DNA of 25,114 bases from DATBDM01 sp036269915 (lineage in GTDB: Bacteria; Actinomycetota; Thermoleophilia; Solirubrobacterales; Solirubrobacteraceae), in NCBI GenBank assembly GCA_036269915.1, contig DATBDM010000100.1:1-25114 (forward strand). Reading direction: 5' to 3'. A program made the translations under genes and the position numbers. The notes under the pieces are model-generated. The model was not told where the DNA came from. It made no database searches and saw nothing but the letters and a program-made list of their open reading frames with translations. Below are positions 1-7,616 of this stretch, one piece after another (position 1 is the stretch's first letter; each line of letters begins with the position of its first letter).

Positions 1-48
1 CGCGTGATCGTCGCCGAGCACCCGGATGCGGTGCGCCGAGGTGGCACG

Positions 49-330
49 ATGACACGGATGCGCGACGGCCTGCACCAGGCGGCCGACTGGACCCGCCGCG
101 GCGGCGCGGCCACGGCCGCGGTCGTGCGCGAGCACGTCCCCGCCTCCTCCGCGGCCTCCTCCGCGGCCGACGAGCGACTCGCCCAGCTCGAGCGGCTCGG
201 GCGGCTGCGTGAGTCCGGCGTGCTGGACGCGGAGGAGTTCGCCGCCCAGAAGACCGCGATCCTCGCGGAGGAGCCCGCGACCGAGCCAAACGGCGCGGCG
301 GCGCCGACCGCGAGCGCGCCCGAGCGGTGA
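49..330 (+). CDS. Small SHOCT-domain protein
   Basis: Predicted 93-residue protein. The C-terminal half carries a SHOCT-type short helical module (about residues 42-70, LERLGRLRESGVLDAEEFAAQK). This pattern of L-x2-L followed by SGVLDAEEF and K is found at the C-terminus of many small actinobacterial proteins and is thought to mediate oligomerisation. The N-terminal part is Ala/Arg-rich with no clear membrane segment, and the tail is low-complexity Ala/Pro. I chose the ATG at 49 because a GAGGTGG ribosome-binding sequence lies at 38-44. An in-frame GTG at 4 overlaps a TGA at 5-7 in GTGA fashion, the coupling style used throughout this window, so a 108-residue form is possible. The gene overlaps the next one by a GTGA. 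Its promoter is outside the window. A second SHOCT protein lies at 20519-20833. Its function is unknown. Confidence 0.7.
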   Translation: MTRMRDGLHQAADWTRRGGAATAAVVREHVPASSAASSAADERLAQLERLGRLRESGVLDAEEFAAQKTAILAEEPATEPNGAAAPTASAPER

Positions 331-788
331 TCTGGCCGCTGCGCAGCATCCTCGCCGGCAGCGTGGGCACCGCGACGATGACCGCCGCCTACGAGGCCGA
401 GCGCCGCGAGCGCGGCGCGAGCAAGCCGGGTCCGCTCGACTACGACGACGGGCTCGTTCCCGGGCAGATCGTCGCCGGGATCATGCACCTCCCGCACGTC
501 ACCGACACCGAGGAGCGCGACCTCGGGCTCGCGCTGCGGTGGAGCTACGGCTCGGCCTTCGGGCTCTGGCACGGCGTCCTGCGCCAGCGCCTCCCCGAGC
601 CGTGGGCGGCCGCGGCGTTCGGCGCCACGCTGATGACCGCGACCTTCACGCTGTTCCCGCTGCTGGGGAAGACCCCGCCGCCGTGGCGCTGGCCCGCGGA
701 CGTGCTGGCCACGAGCGTCGGGACCCACGCCGCCTACGTCACGGCGGTCGCGCTCGCCGACGACGCGGCGAGGCGCTCGAGCAGGTGA
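327..788 (+). CDS. Small conserved-type membrane protein, function unknown
   Basis: Predicted 153-residue protein starting at a GTG that overlaps the preceding stop (GTGA, 327-330), so it is probably translationally coupled to the SHOCT gene. The N-terminus (SILAGSVGTATMTAAYEAE, residues 7-25) resembles the first hydrophobic segment of DUF1440/YagU-like inner-membrane proteins, which share a G-T-x-A-T-x-x-M-T-A pattern. Two further hydrophobic stretches follow, about 94-113 and 122-144. Several histidines (54, 57, 82) and an acidic TDTEERD stretch lie between them. I do not recognise the family with certainty. Its last 55 bp run antisense to the tail of the truncated GMC oxidoreductase reading frame at 734-961. 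The integrity of the 3' end may therefore reflect an old rearrangement. Confidence 0.6.
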   Translation: MIWPLRSILAGSVGTATMTAAYEAERRERGASKPGPLDYDDGLVPGQIVAGIMHLPHVTDTEERDLGLALRWSYGSAFGLWHGVLRQRLPEPWAAAAFGATLMTATFTLFPLLGKTPPPWRWPADVLATSVGTHAAYVTAVALADDAARRSSR

Positions 789-961
789 TCGCCGACCCGT
801 AGCGCGTTGGCCACGGCCTGGGTGTCCCAGTTGGCGGGTTCCCGCGGCAGCCAGTCGCCGCGCTCGAGCAGCAGGATCCGCTGGCCGGACGGTGCCAGGT
901 GGCCGGCGAGTGTGCCGCCGCCTGCGCCCGTGCCGATGATGATCACGTCGTAGTCGGCCAT
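734..961 (-). pseudogene. Truncated GMC oxidoreductase (N-terminal fragment)
   Basis: The frame begins MADYDVIIIGTGAGGGTLAG, a textbook Rossmann FAD-binding start (GxGxxG) of GMC-family oxidoreductases. It continues through LLLERGDWLPREPANWDTQAV to about residue 50. Full-length members of this subgroup run to roughly 500 residues. Here the recognisable sequence stops near base 811, and the frame then reads about 25 unrelated residues to a TAG at 734. The substrate-binding domain and the catalytic His/Asn are missing, so no activity is expected. The start overlaps the stop of the GH15 gene by one base (TGATG, 959-963), so this was the last gene of the CLC-zwf-GH15 transcription unit. The non-homologous tail is antisense to the 3' end of the gene at 327-788, which suggests a deletion or rearrangement junction at about 811. 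Confidence 0.75.
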
Positions 962-2865
962 CAGAACAGCTCCAGCGCCTCGGCGACGACGATGCGCGCG
1001 GCGGCTTCGATCAGGGCAAGGTGCGAGAACGCCTGCGGGAAGTTGCCGAGATGCCGGCTCGTGTCGGCGTCGAACTCCTCGGCGTAGAGACCGAGCGGCG
1101 AGGCCTGACCGAGCAGCCGCTCCATCAGGTCACGGGCGCGCTGCAGCTCCCCGACGATGGCGAGCGCGGAGACGAGCCAGAACGAGCAGATCAGGAACGT
1201 GCCCTCCTTGCCCGAGAGCCCGTCGTCGGTCTCGTCGGTCTTGTAGCGCAGGACGAAGCCGTGCTCGGTGAGCTCGTCGGCGATCGCCAGCACGGTTGCC
1301 TTCAGCCGCGGGTCGTCGTCGGGAAGGAACCCGAACAGCGCGGCGAGCAGGGTGGACGCGTCGAGCGCGTCGGTCGCGTAGTGCTGGCGCAGCACGCCGC
1401 GGCTGTCGACGCCGTGCTCGAGGATGTCGGCCTTGATCTCGTCGGCCGTGGCGCGCCATGTCGCGGCGCGCGAGTTGTCGCCGCGGATCTCCGCGAGCTT
1501 CGCCGCGCGGTCGAGCGCGACCCAGCCCATGAGCTTGGAGGAGACGTAGTGCTGCGGCTCGCCGCGCGCCTCCCAGATGCCCTGGTCGGGCTCGCGCCAG
1601 ACCTTCGTCGCGCACTCGGCCTGGGACTGGACGAGCGGCCACAGCCGCCGCGGAAGCCGCTTCGAACGCCGCGTGTGCAGCAGGATCGAGTCCAGCGCCG
1701 CCCCGTAGACGTCGTTCTGGCGCTGGTCGAAGGCGCCGTTGCCGACGCGCACAGGCCGCGCGCCGACGTAGCCCGAGAGGTCGTCGCGGGTCGATTCGGT
1801 CAGGTCACGGCGCCCGTCGATCCCGTACATGATCTGCAGCGAGCCGTCCTCGACGGGCTCGAGGTCGGCGACGAACTGCATGAACTCGTCGGCCTCCCAG
1901 TCGAGGTCGAGCCAGTGCAGCGCTTGCAGCGTGAACGTCGAGTCGCGGATCCAGGTGTAGCGGTAGTCCCAGTTGCGCTCGCCGCCCGGGGTCTCGGGCA
2001 GCGACGTGGTGAGCGCCGCGACCGTCGCGCCCGTCGGCATATAGGTCAGGCCCTTGATCGCGAGCGCCGAGCGGCGGATCGCGCTGCGGAAGCGATGGTC
2101 GGGGATGCGTGCGCGGGTGAGCCAGTCGCGCCAGTAGCGCGTCGTGGCCTCGAGCTGGGCCGACGCCTCCTCGGCGTCGGCGGGGGTGCGCATGCCCTCG
2201 GCCCAGGACAGCGCGCAGAACAAGCGCTCTCCCTCGCGGAGCGTGTGGCGCGCGCGCGCCCGGCCGACCTCGATGCCGAGCGCCATGTCGGTGGCGAGCC
2301 GGATCGTCACTCCCGCCCCGGTGGCGTCCGCGACGTGACGGTCCTCGTCGAGCATGGCCCACTCGGCGGCCTGGCGGCCGTAATCGAAGACCGGCTCGCA
2401 GACGAGTTCGACCTCGACGGTGCCGGCGATGCACGTCACGGTGCGGACGAGCATGTGGTCGCCGTCCGAATCGGTGGGCGGACGCGTATGGGGCGTCACG
2501 GTGTCCTCGCCGCGGCGCGGCCCGATCGTCAGTGCGTCGCGCACCTCCAGCCAGCCCGTGCGCGTGTGCCAGGTCGTGATCAGGACGTTGGTCCCGGGCA
2601 CGTAGGCACGCGCGCCGGGATAGGTGATCCCGAACGGGCCGACCCTGAAGGAGCCGGCCTCGCGGTCGAGCAGCGAGCCGAACACGCTGGGCGCGTCGAA
2701 GCGCGGGACGCACAGCCAGTCGATCGCCCCGTCGGGAGCGACGAGCGCGCCCGTATGGCAGTCCGAGAGGAACGCGTACTGCTCGATTGGGGTGAACGGC
2801 GACGGCGCGGCGGCGCTCTGGGGCTCGGTCTCGGCGCGCTTGGCGCCGTCGGCGGTGGCGGTCAT
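961..2865 (-). CDS. GH15-family glucoamylase/trehalase-type glycoside hydrolase
   Basis: Predicted 634-residue cytoplasmic enzyme with no signal peptide. The N-terminal beta-sandwich region (about 23-250) opens with PFTPIEQYAFLSDCHTGALV and DWLCVPRFDAPSVFGSLLD, the signature of actinobacterial GH15 proteins that include mycobacterial trehalases. The (alpha/alpha)6 catalytic barrel (about 260-630) carries NWDYRYTWIRDS (298-309), GIWEAR with a likely acid/base Glu at 432, and AEEFD with a paired Glu at 596-597 as the likely second catalytic carboxylate. It should hydrolyse alpha-glucosidic bonds (trehalose or malto-oligosaccharides) to glucose. The ATG at 2865 overlaps the zwf stop (ATGA, 2862-2865), which fixes the start; the frame stays open further upstream but that part is antisense-like Arg/Ala sequence. 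Pairing with G6PDH suggests that released glucose is fed to the pentose phosphate pathway. The exact substrate cannot be read from the sequence. Confidence 0.9.
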   Translation of the reverse strand: MTATADGAKRAETEPQSAAAPSPFTPIEQYAFLSDCHTGALVAPDGAIDWLCVPRFDAPSVFGSLLDREAGSFRVGPFGITYPGARAYVPGTNVLITTWHTRTGWLEVRDALTIGPRRGEDTVTPHTRPPTDSDGDHMLVRTVTCIAGTVEVELVCEPVFDYGRQAAEWAMLDEDRHVADATGAGVTIRLATDMALGIEVGRARARHTLREGERLFCALSWAEGMRTPADAEEASAQLEATTRYWRDWLTRARIPDHRFRSAIRRSALAIKGLTYMPTGATVAALTTSLPETPGGERNWDYRYTWIRDSTFTLQALHWLDLDWEADEFMQFVADLEPVEDGSLQIMYGIDGRRDLTESTRDDLSGYVGARPVRVGNGAFDQRQNDVYGAALDSILLHTRRSKRLPRRLWPLVQSQAECATKVWREPDQGIWEARGEPQHYVSSKLMGWVALDRAAKLAEIRGDNSRAATWRATADEIKADILEHGVDSRGVLRQHYATDALDASTLLAALFGFLPDDDPRLKATVLAIADELTEHGFVLRYKTDETDDGLSGKEGTFLICSFWLVSALAIVGELQRARDLMERLLGQASPLGLYAEEFDADTSRHLGNFPQAFSHLALIEAAARIVVAEALELF

Positions 2866-4298
2866 GACGCGATCCAGGGGCCGTGCCAGCGGCCGTGGCC
2901 GGCGACGAGCGCGTCGCCCGCAGCGGGTCCCCAGGAACCGCGCGCGTACGGATGCGGCGGCGGCGGCGCGTCGATCAGCGGCTGCAGCACCCGCCAGCAC
3001 TCCTCGACGGCGTCCTGGCGCTTGAAGCGCGCAGAGTCGCCCTGGATCGCGGCGTACAGCAGCACCTCGTAGGGCGTCGGGCCTTCGCCCCCTTCGTCGC
3101 CGAACTCCATCGAGAGGTCGATCTGCTCCGGCGTCCTCGTGACGTTGCGCTGGGCCTCGACGAGCAACTGCACGCCGGTCGTCGGGTCGAGCCTCACCAC
3201 GAGTTGGTCTGGCTCCGGACGCCGGTCGTCGCCGGGCATGAAGCCCAGGCGCGGCGGCTGCTTGAACACGAGCCGCACCTCGGTCTGGGTCGTCTTCAGG
3301 TGCTTGCCGGTGCGGATGAAGAACGGCACGCCCGACCAGCGCCAGTTGTCGATGTCCAGGCGCAGCGCGGCGTACGTCTCGGTGGTCGAGTGGGGATCGA
3401 CGCCCTTCGTCTCGAGATAGCCGTCGTACTGGCCGCGGACGTAATGGGCCGGGTTCGCGTCGTGCGTCGAGCGGAACACCGCGTACATCGCATCCTTGAG
3501 CGTCGCCGGATCGGCGCCCGCGGGCGGCTCCATCGCCACCGCCGCGACCACCTGCATGAGGTGGTTGACGACTACGTCGCGCAGCGCACCGACCGGATCG
3601 TAGAAGTGGCCGCGGTCCTCGACGCCGAAGCTCTCGGCCATCGTGATCTGCACGGACGCCACGTGGTTGCGGTTCCAGACCGGCTCGAACATCGTGTTGG
3701 CGAAGCGCAGGTAGAGCGTCTCGACCAGGCCCATCTTCCCGAGGAAGTGGTCGATCCGGTACAGCTGGGACTCGTCGAGGTGCTGGTGCACCTCGTCGTT
3801 GAGAGCGCGCGCGGAGGCGAGGTCGTGGCCGAACGGCTTCTCGACCACGACGCGCGCGCCTTCGGTCAGCCCCACCGCCGCGAGCCCGCTGATCACGCGG
3901 CCGAACAGGAACGGCGGGATCTCGAGGTAGAAGACCGGGCTGGCGGGATGGCCGAGCACCTGGGCGAGGTGCTCGTAGGTCGCCGGGTCGGTGAAGTCGC
4001 CGTGCCGATAGGACACCCGGGCGGCCAGGCGCGCGAAGACGGCCTCGTCGAGCGGCTCGCCCGTCCCCTCGATCGCCGCGCGGGCGTGCGCATGCAGCTC
4101 GTCCTCGGACCAGTCGTCGACGGCCACGCCGACGATCGGGCAGTCGAGCAGCCCGCGCCGCTCGAGCCGGTACAGCGAGCGGAACGTCATCACCTTGGCG
4201 AGGTCGCCGGAGATCCCGAAGATCACGAGGACGTCGGCCGGGGTGGCGTCGTGGCCGTGCGCGCGCGCCCGCGCCTGGGGATCGGTTGCGGTCGTCAT
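2862..4298 (-). CDS. zwf: Glucose-6-phosphate 1-dehydrogenase
   Basis: Predicted 478-residue enzyme of normal family length. It oxidises glucose 6-phosphate to 6-phosphogluconolactone and produces NADPH in the cytoplasm. Visible motifs are the nucleotide-binding loop FGISGDLA (27-34), EKPFG (153-157), the substrate-binding signature RIDHFLGK (181-188), the general-base histidine in VVNHL (His246), FIRTGK (327-332), and the C-terminal YARGSWGP (451-458). The start is the ATG at 4298, which overlaps the CLC stop (ATGA, 4295-4298). A copy of the window's recurrent dyad ends 35 bp upstream, inside the CLC 3' coding region (4334-4354). The gene may therefore have its own regulated promoter besides read-through from CLC. 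It is followed by the GH15 gene through another ATGA overlap. Identity is secure. Preference for NADP over NAD or F420 is assumed from the family. Confidence 0.95.
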   Translation of the reverse strand: MTTATDPQARARAHGHDATPADVLVIFGISGDLAKVMTFRSLYRLERRGLLDCPIVGVAVDDWSEDELHAHARAAIEGTGEPLDEAVFARLAARVSYRHGDFTDPATYEHLAQVLGHPASPVFYLEIPPFLFGRVISGLAAVGLTEGARVVVEKPFGHDLASARALNDEVHQHLDESQLYRIDHFLGKMGLVETLYLRFANTMFEPVWNRNHVASVQITMAESFGVEDRGHFYDPVGALRDVVVNHLMQVVAAVAMEPPAGADPATLKDAMYAVFRSTHDANPAHYVRGQYDGYLETKGVDPHSTTETYAALRLDIDNWRWSGVPFFIRTGKHLKTTQTEVRLVFKQPPRLGFMPGDDRRPEPDQLVVRLDPTTGVQLLVEAQRNVTRTPEQIDLSMEFGDEGGEGPTPYEVLLYAAIQGDSARFKRQDAVEECWRVLQPLIDAPPPPHPYARGSWGPAAGDALVAGHGRWHGPWIAS

Positions 4299-5653
4299 AC
4301 CGGGGAACGTTCGCGCGTACCCTCGCCGTGGGTCATCACCCGTTGGGGATGAACCGGCTCCGGCGCCGGGCGCAGCCGCGCGTCGAGGACGTAGGCGACG
4401 GCGACCGCGACGATCACCAGCGGCATCGCCTTGACACCGTCGGCGCCGAGCAGCACCGTGGCGAGCAGGACGGAGGTCAGCGGTAGCGTGAGCATGACCG
4501 CGCTCATCGCGCCGATGCCCATCGCGGCCGCCGGGATCGCGTCGAGCCCGGGCAGGTGCGACAGCGCGATCCCGCCCGCGGCGCCGAGGAACATGGAGGG
4601 GAACACGGGGCCGCCGCGGAACGCGCTGAGCGAGAGCCCGTAGGCGATCCCCTTGGCGGCCAGCAGCACGACCAGCGTGCCGGCCGACCACGTCGCCTCG
4701 TTGACGAGCAGGTCGGGGAGCGCGGACTGGCCGGAGAACAGCACCTCCGAGGACGCCTTGTCGGTGACCTCGCCGAAGGCGATCGCGAGGCCGGCGATGG
4801 CGAGGCCGATGACCGGCATGACGGTCAGCATCCGCCGCTCCGCGTAGGGCCGGACGGCGAAGGCGATCCGCCGGATCGCGAGGCCCAGCAGCGGCGCCAG
4901 CAGCCCGATGACGATCGCCCAGCCGAACTCGGCGACGGTCGGCGCGCCGATCGGCGGCAGCCCCGGGACCGCGAGCGAGAGCGTGCCCAGCCCGGTCAGC
5001 GAGTCGAGCCCGAGGAAGATCAGCGAGCCGATGCCCGCCGCGAGCAGTCCCGGCAGGAGCACGATCGGGACCATCGCGCCGCCGAGGCCCGCGGCCTCGA
5101 GCAGCAGGAACGCGCCGAGCAGCGGCGAGCCGAGCAGCGACGCGATGGCCGCGAAGGAGCCTGCGGCGGCGACGACGGCGCGCGTGCGGTCGTCGGCGCC
5201 CCCACGGGTCGCCAGCTGCACGGCCAGTACGCCGAGCCCCGAGCCGATCGCGATCAGCGGCGCCTCCGGGCCGAGCACGACGCCGAAGGTCAGGGTGGCC
5301 ATCGCGGCGAGCACGACGCCGGGCAGCTCGGCGACCGGCAGCGCGCCGCCGGTCTTGAGCCCGTCGGCGGGCGAGTGGCCGCCCGTACCCGGCAGGAACC
5401 GGATCGCGGCGGCGGTCGCGAGGCCCGCGACGACGAGCAGCGGCGCCGGCCACCAGACCGGCGGGTGGTCGAAGCCGAGCGTGGACGGCAGCGCGGTGAA
5501 CACCTGTCGCTGGAGCCAGTCGACGAGGTAGAGGAACCCGTAGGCGACGGCCGAGACCGGCACGCCGATCACCGCCGCGATCACCAGCAGCTTTACGTAG
5601 GCGCTCGAGCGCAGCAGTGCGCGAGGGTCGGGTCCCGCGTCGCCATCGGGCAT
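4295..5653 (-). CDS. CLC-family chloride channel / anion-proton exchanger
   Basis: Predicted 452-residue polytopic membrane protein with about ten or more hydrophobic helices. CLC selectivity-filter elements are recognisable but diverged. GTGGHSP (89-95) stands for the first GSGIP-type loop. GPEAP (128-132) replaces GREGP and keeps the gating glutamate (Glu130). GGPVFPSMF (347-355) is the GxFxP loop. There are no C-terminal CBS domains, and the tail is short and charged. I chose ATG 5653 (MPDGDAG) because the upstream extension in the same frame is antisense to the epimerase. It lies 32 bp from the dyad at 5686-5706 and is divergent from the aldose epimerase gene. Its 3' end overlaps zwf (ATGA) and encodes the dyad at 4334-4354. 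Whether it is a channel or an exchanger, and for chloride or another anion, cannot be told here. Confidence 0.9.
   Translation of the reverse strand: MPDGDAGPDPRALLRSSAYVKLLVIAAVIGVPVSAVAYGFLYLVDWLQRQVFTALPSTLGFDHPPVWWPAPLLVVAGLATAAAIRFLPGTGGHSPADGLKTGGALPVAELPGVVLAAMATLTFGVVLGPEAPLIAIGSGLGVLAVQLATRGGADDRTRAVVAAAGSFAAIASLLGSPLLGAFLLLEAAGLGGAMVPIVLLPGLLAAGIGSLIFLGLDSLTGLGTLSLAVPGLPPIGAPTVAEFGWAIVIGLLAPLLGLAIRRIAFAVRPYAERRMLTVMPVIGLAIAGLAIAFGEVTDKASSEVLFSGQSALPDLLVNEATWSAGTLVVLLAAKGIAYGLSLSAFRGGPVFPSMFLGAAGGIALSHLPGLDAIPAAAMGIGAMSAVMLTLPLTSVLLATVLLGADGVKAMPLVIVAVAVAYVLDARLRPAPEPVHPQRVMTHGEGTRERSPV
4334..4354. promoter_or_regulatory. Recurrent 21-bp dyad, copy 1 (upstream of zwf)
   Basis: Left arm CATCACCCG, spacer TTG, right arm GGGATGAAC. 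It lies inside the last codons of the CLC gene, with 35 bp between the dyad and the zwf ATG at 4298. It is the only copy wholly inside a coding region, so it is the weakest placement. Its spacing to the start matches copies 2, 3 and 6. Confidence 0.6.
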
Positions 5654-5685
5654 CGGCCGATGGTCGTCGGCCGGCTCCGCCGGGG

Positions 5686-5706
5686 CATCGTCCGAACGGG
5701 ATGATG
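5686..5706. promoter_or_regulatory. Recurrent 21-bp dyad, copy 2 (CLC / epimerase divergent promoter)
   Basis: Left arm CATCGTCCG, spacer AAC, right arm GGGATGATG. Symmetry extends one more base pair outward (G at 5685, C at 5707). It sits between two divergent genes, 32 bp from the CLC ATG (5653) and 35 bp from the epimerase ATG (5742), so one site could serve both directions. Confidence 0.7.
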
Positions 5707-5715
5707 CAGCCCGCG

Positions 5716-5737
5716 GGCCGATCGAAGAGCATCGGCC
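5716..5737. repeat. 7-bp inverted repeat just upstream of the epimerase start
   Basis: GGCCGAT at 5716-5722 and ATCGGCC at 5731-5737 are perfectly complementary around an 8-nt loop. The structure ends 4 nt before the epimerase ATG. In RNA it would form a leader hairpin close to the ribosome entry site, and no obvious Shine-Dalgarno sequence is present. Its role is unknown. Confidence 0.4.
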
Positions 5738-5741
5738 GCCT

Positions 5742-6671
5742 ATGACCGCGCGCGACGAGGGGCTCCGGCTCGAGGCCGGCGAGCTCGAGGCCACGTTCGT
5801 GCCCGGCGACGGCATGGTCGGAAGCTCGCTGCGCCACCGCGGGGAGGAGCTGCTCGGGCAGCGCGGCGGCCTCGCTGCCTACCGCGAGCAGCTCAAGACG
5901 TTCGGCGTGCCGCTGCTGTACCCGTGGGCCAATCGGCTCTCGCGCCGGCGCTTCGGCCTGGCCGGCCGCGAGGTGACGATCGACCCCGAGCGCACGCCGC
6001 TGCGGCTGGACGAGTCCGGGTTGCCGATCCATGGGCTGCTTGCCGCGGCGCAGGGGTGGACCGTCGACCGCCACGTCGCCGCCGGCGCGCCCGCCGTCGT
6101 CTGCGCGACGTTCGACTGGAGCGCGCACGAGGCGCTGATGGCGGCATTCCCCTTCCCGCACGAGCTCCGCTACGAGGCCGCGCTCGACGGTGACACGCTG
6201 ACGATCGTCACCACGGTGGAGGCGAGCGCGGGCTCGCCCGTGCCGATCGCCTTCGGATATCACCCGTACCTGCGCCTGCCCGGCGTGCCCCGTGCGGACT
6301 GGCAGGTGGAGCTGCCCGTGCGCACGCGGCTGCGGCTCGACGACCGCACGCTGCCGACCGGCGAGCGCGAGTCGGTCGAGCCGTTTGCCGGCCCGCTCGG
6401 CGCGCGCACCTTCGACGACGCCTTCGTCGCGCCGGCGCGCGGCGCGCCCTTCGTGCTCGAGGGCGGCGGGCGGCGGATCGAGCTGGCGTTCGGCGGGGGC
6501 TACGCCTACGCGCAGGTCTACGCGCCGGCCGACGACGACGTGATCGCGTTCGAGCCGATGACCGCGCCCACCGACGCGCTCGTCGCCGGCCCGCCGGAGC
6601 TGCGGGTGCTCGCGCCCGGCGAGAGCTACGCGGCGGCGTACTCGATCACGGTGGCGGTCGGACCGGACTGA
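5742..6671 (+). CDS. Aldose 1-epimerase (mutarotase) family protein
   Basis: Predicted 309-residue cytoplasmic beta-sandwich protein. Galactose-mutarotase-like landmarks are PWANRL (61-66, substrate-binding Asn/Arg), GLPIHGLL with His97, FGYHPYLRLP with His174, and the base IAFEPMTAPTDAL with Glu271. This is the expected His/His/Glu set. It should interconvert alpha and beta anomers of an aldose. G6PDH acts on the beta anomer of glucose 6-phosphate, and the neighbouring zwf and GH15 genes handle glucose units. A supporting role in glucose or glucose-phosphate supply is therefore plausible, but the sugar is not determinable. The ATG at 5742 is the first start after the divergent intergenic region and lies 35 bp from the dyad. 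No clear ribosome-binding sequence is seen. The next gene follows after 3 bp, so the two form one transcription unit. Confidence 0.88.
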   Translation: MTARDEGLRLEAGELEATFVPGDGMVGSSLRHRGEELLGQRGGLAAYREQLKTFGVPLLYPWANRLSRRRFGLAGREVTIDPERTPLRLDESGLPIHGLLAAAQGWTVDRHVAAGAPAVVCATFDWSAHEALMAAFPFPHELRYEAALDGDTLTIVTTVEASAGSPVPIAFGYHPYLRLPGVPRADWQVELPVRTRLRLDDRTLPTGERESVEPFAGPLGARTFDDAFVAPARGAPFVLEGGGRRIELAFGGGYAYAQVYAPADDDVIAFEPMTAPTDALVAGPPELRVLAPGESYAAAYSITVAVGPD

Positions 6672-6674
6672 GCC

Positions 6675-7616
6675 ATGCTGCAGCTGCGCGCGTTCGGGCC
6701 GTCGCCGCTGATCGCGGAGGTCGCGCGCGCCCTGCGCGCGGTCGACGGCGCCGCCCACGTCGCGCGCCTCGACGCGGGCGACGAGGACGGCAACGCGCTC
6801 GTCACCGCCGACCTGAGCCCGGACGGCGTCGACCCGGCGCTGACCGCCGTCCACGCGCTCGGCGTGCCCGCACAGGACGTCTCGGTCCTGCGTATGGAGC
6901 CGATCCAGTCCGGGCCGCTGCGGCGCGAGACCCTGGTCGTCTGGGCCGATCTGCTCGGCCAGGCCGCCGAGCACGCGCGGCCCGTCGCGCGCTACCTCGT
7001 CTTCATGCTCGCGGCGGGGGTGATCGCCGGCTACGGCGTGATCTACGCCAACGGGATCCTGATCGTGGGGGCGATGGCCGTCAGCCCCGACCTGCTCCCG
7101 ATCACGGCCCTGTGCGTGGCGGTGGTGCTCCGCCGCAAGCGGCTGCTCGGCCACGCGGCATGGACGCTGATCGCGGGGCTCGGCTGCGCCGGCCTCGTCG
7201 CGTGCGCGCTCGCGGTCACGCTCGACGCCACGGGGCTGATGCCGGCGTCGTTCGCGCTCGGGGGCAGCCAGATCCTCTCGGGCCTGACCTCGGTCAACTC
7301 CTCGACCGTCATGGTCGCGCTCGTCGCCGGCGCGGCGGGGATGCTCGCGCTCGAGACGCGTGCCAGCGCCGCCGTCGGCGTCGCGATCTCGGTCACCACC
7401 ATCCCCGCGTCGGCGTACCTCGGCGTCGCCGCGGGCGTGGGCGACATCGGCGAGGCCTCCGGGGCCGGGCTGGTGCTCCTGGTGAACGTCTGCGCGCTGG
7501 TGGCCGGCGGAACGCTCACGCTGCTGGTGCAGCGGATGCTGGGAGCGCGGCGACCCGTCCCCGTTCGAGTCGCAGCACCCGGTCGGCCAGCTCGAGCCCC
7601 TCGGGCCGGTGGGTGA
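6675..7616 (+). CDS. DUF389 membrane protein
   Basis: Predicted 313-residue protein. Residues 1-80 form a soluble ferredoxin-like region. Residues about 104-287 contain five to six hydrophobic helices with the DUF389 hallmarks GYGVIYANGILIVGAMAVSPDLLPI (119-143), ILSGLTSVNSSTVMVAL (200-216), and a T-T-I-P-A-S stretch (241-246). DUF389 proteins are widespread in actinobacteria and cyanobacteria and their transport or signalling role is not established. The ATG follows the epimerase stop by 3 bp. The Arg/Pro/Ala-rich C-terminal tail (from about 290) overlaps the 3' end of the convergent cydC gene by 101 bp (7516-7616). The tail may therefore be a by-product of lost stop codons rather than a functional element. 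Family assignment is firm; function is unknown. Confidence 0.85.
   Translation: MLQLRAFGPSPLIAEVARALRAVDGAAHVARLDAGDEDGNALVTADLSPDGVDPALTAVHALGVPAQDVSVLRMEPIQSGPLRRETLVVWADLLGQAAEHARPVARYLVFMLAAGVIAGYGVIYANGILIVGAMAVSPDLLPITALCVAVVLRRKRLLGHAAWTLIAGLGCAGLVACALAVTLDATGLMPASFALGGSQILSGLTSVNSSTVMVALVAGAAGMLALETRASAAVGVAISVTTIPASAYLGVAAGVGDIGEASGAGLVLLVNVCALVAGGTLTLLVQRMLGARRPVPVRVAAPGRPARAPRAGG

Noticed and set aside
1021..3072. A 683-codon plus-strand open frame opposite the GH15 gene
   Set aside because: It is a shadow of the GH15 gene, which has clear catalytic motifs and overlapping starts and stops with its neighbours.
4188..4196. CATCACCTT half-site inside zwf
   Set aside because: It lacks the second arm and the core CC positions, and it is part of the coding sequence for the VMTF segment.
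5651..5662. 12-bp perfect palindrome CATCGGCCGATG over the CLC start codon
   Set aside because: It has no spacer, is not repeated at other promoters and does not fit the dyad consensus. Short GC palindromes are frequent in such DNA.
2862..7154. A 1430-codon continuous minus-strand open frame
   Set aside because: Only 2862-4298 is coding (zwf). The rest is Arg/Ala/Gly-rich sequence antisense to the epimerase and DUF389 genes and out of frame with CLC, a normal artefact of stop-poor high-GC DNA.
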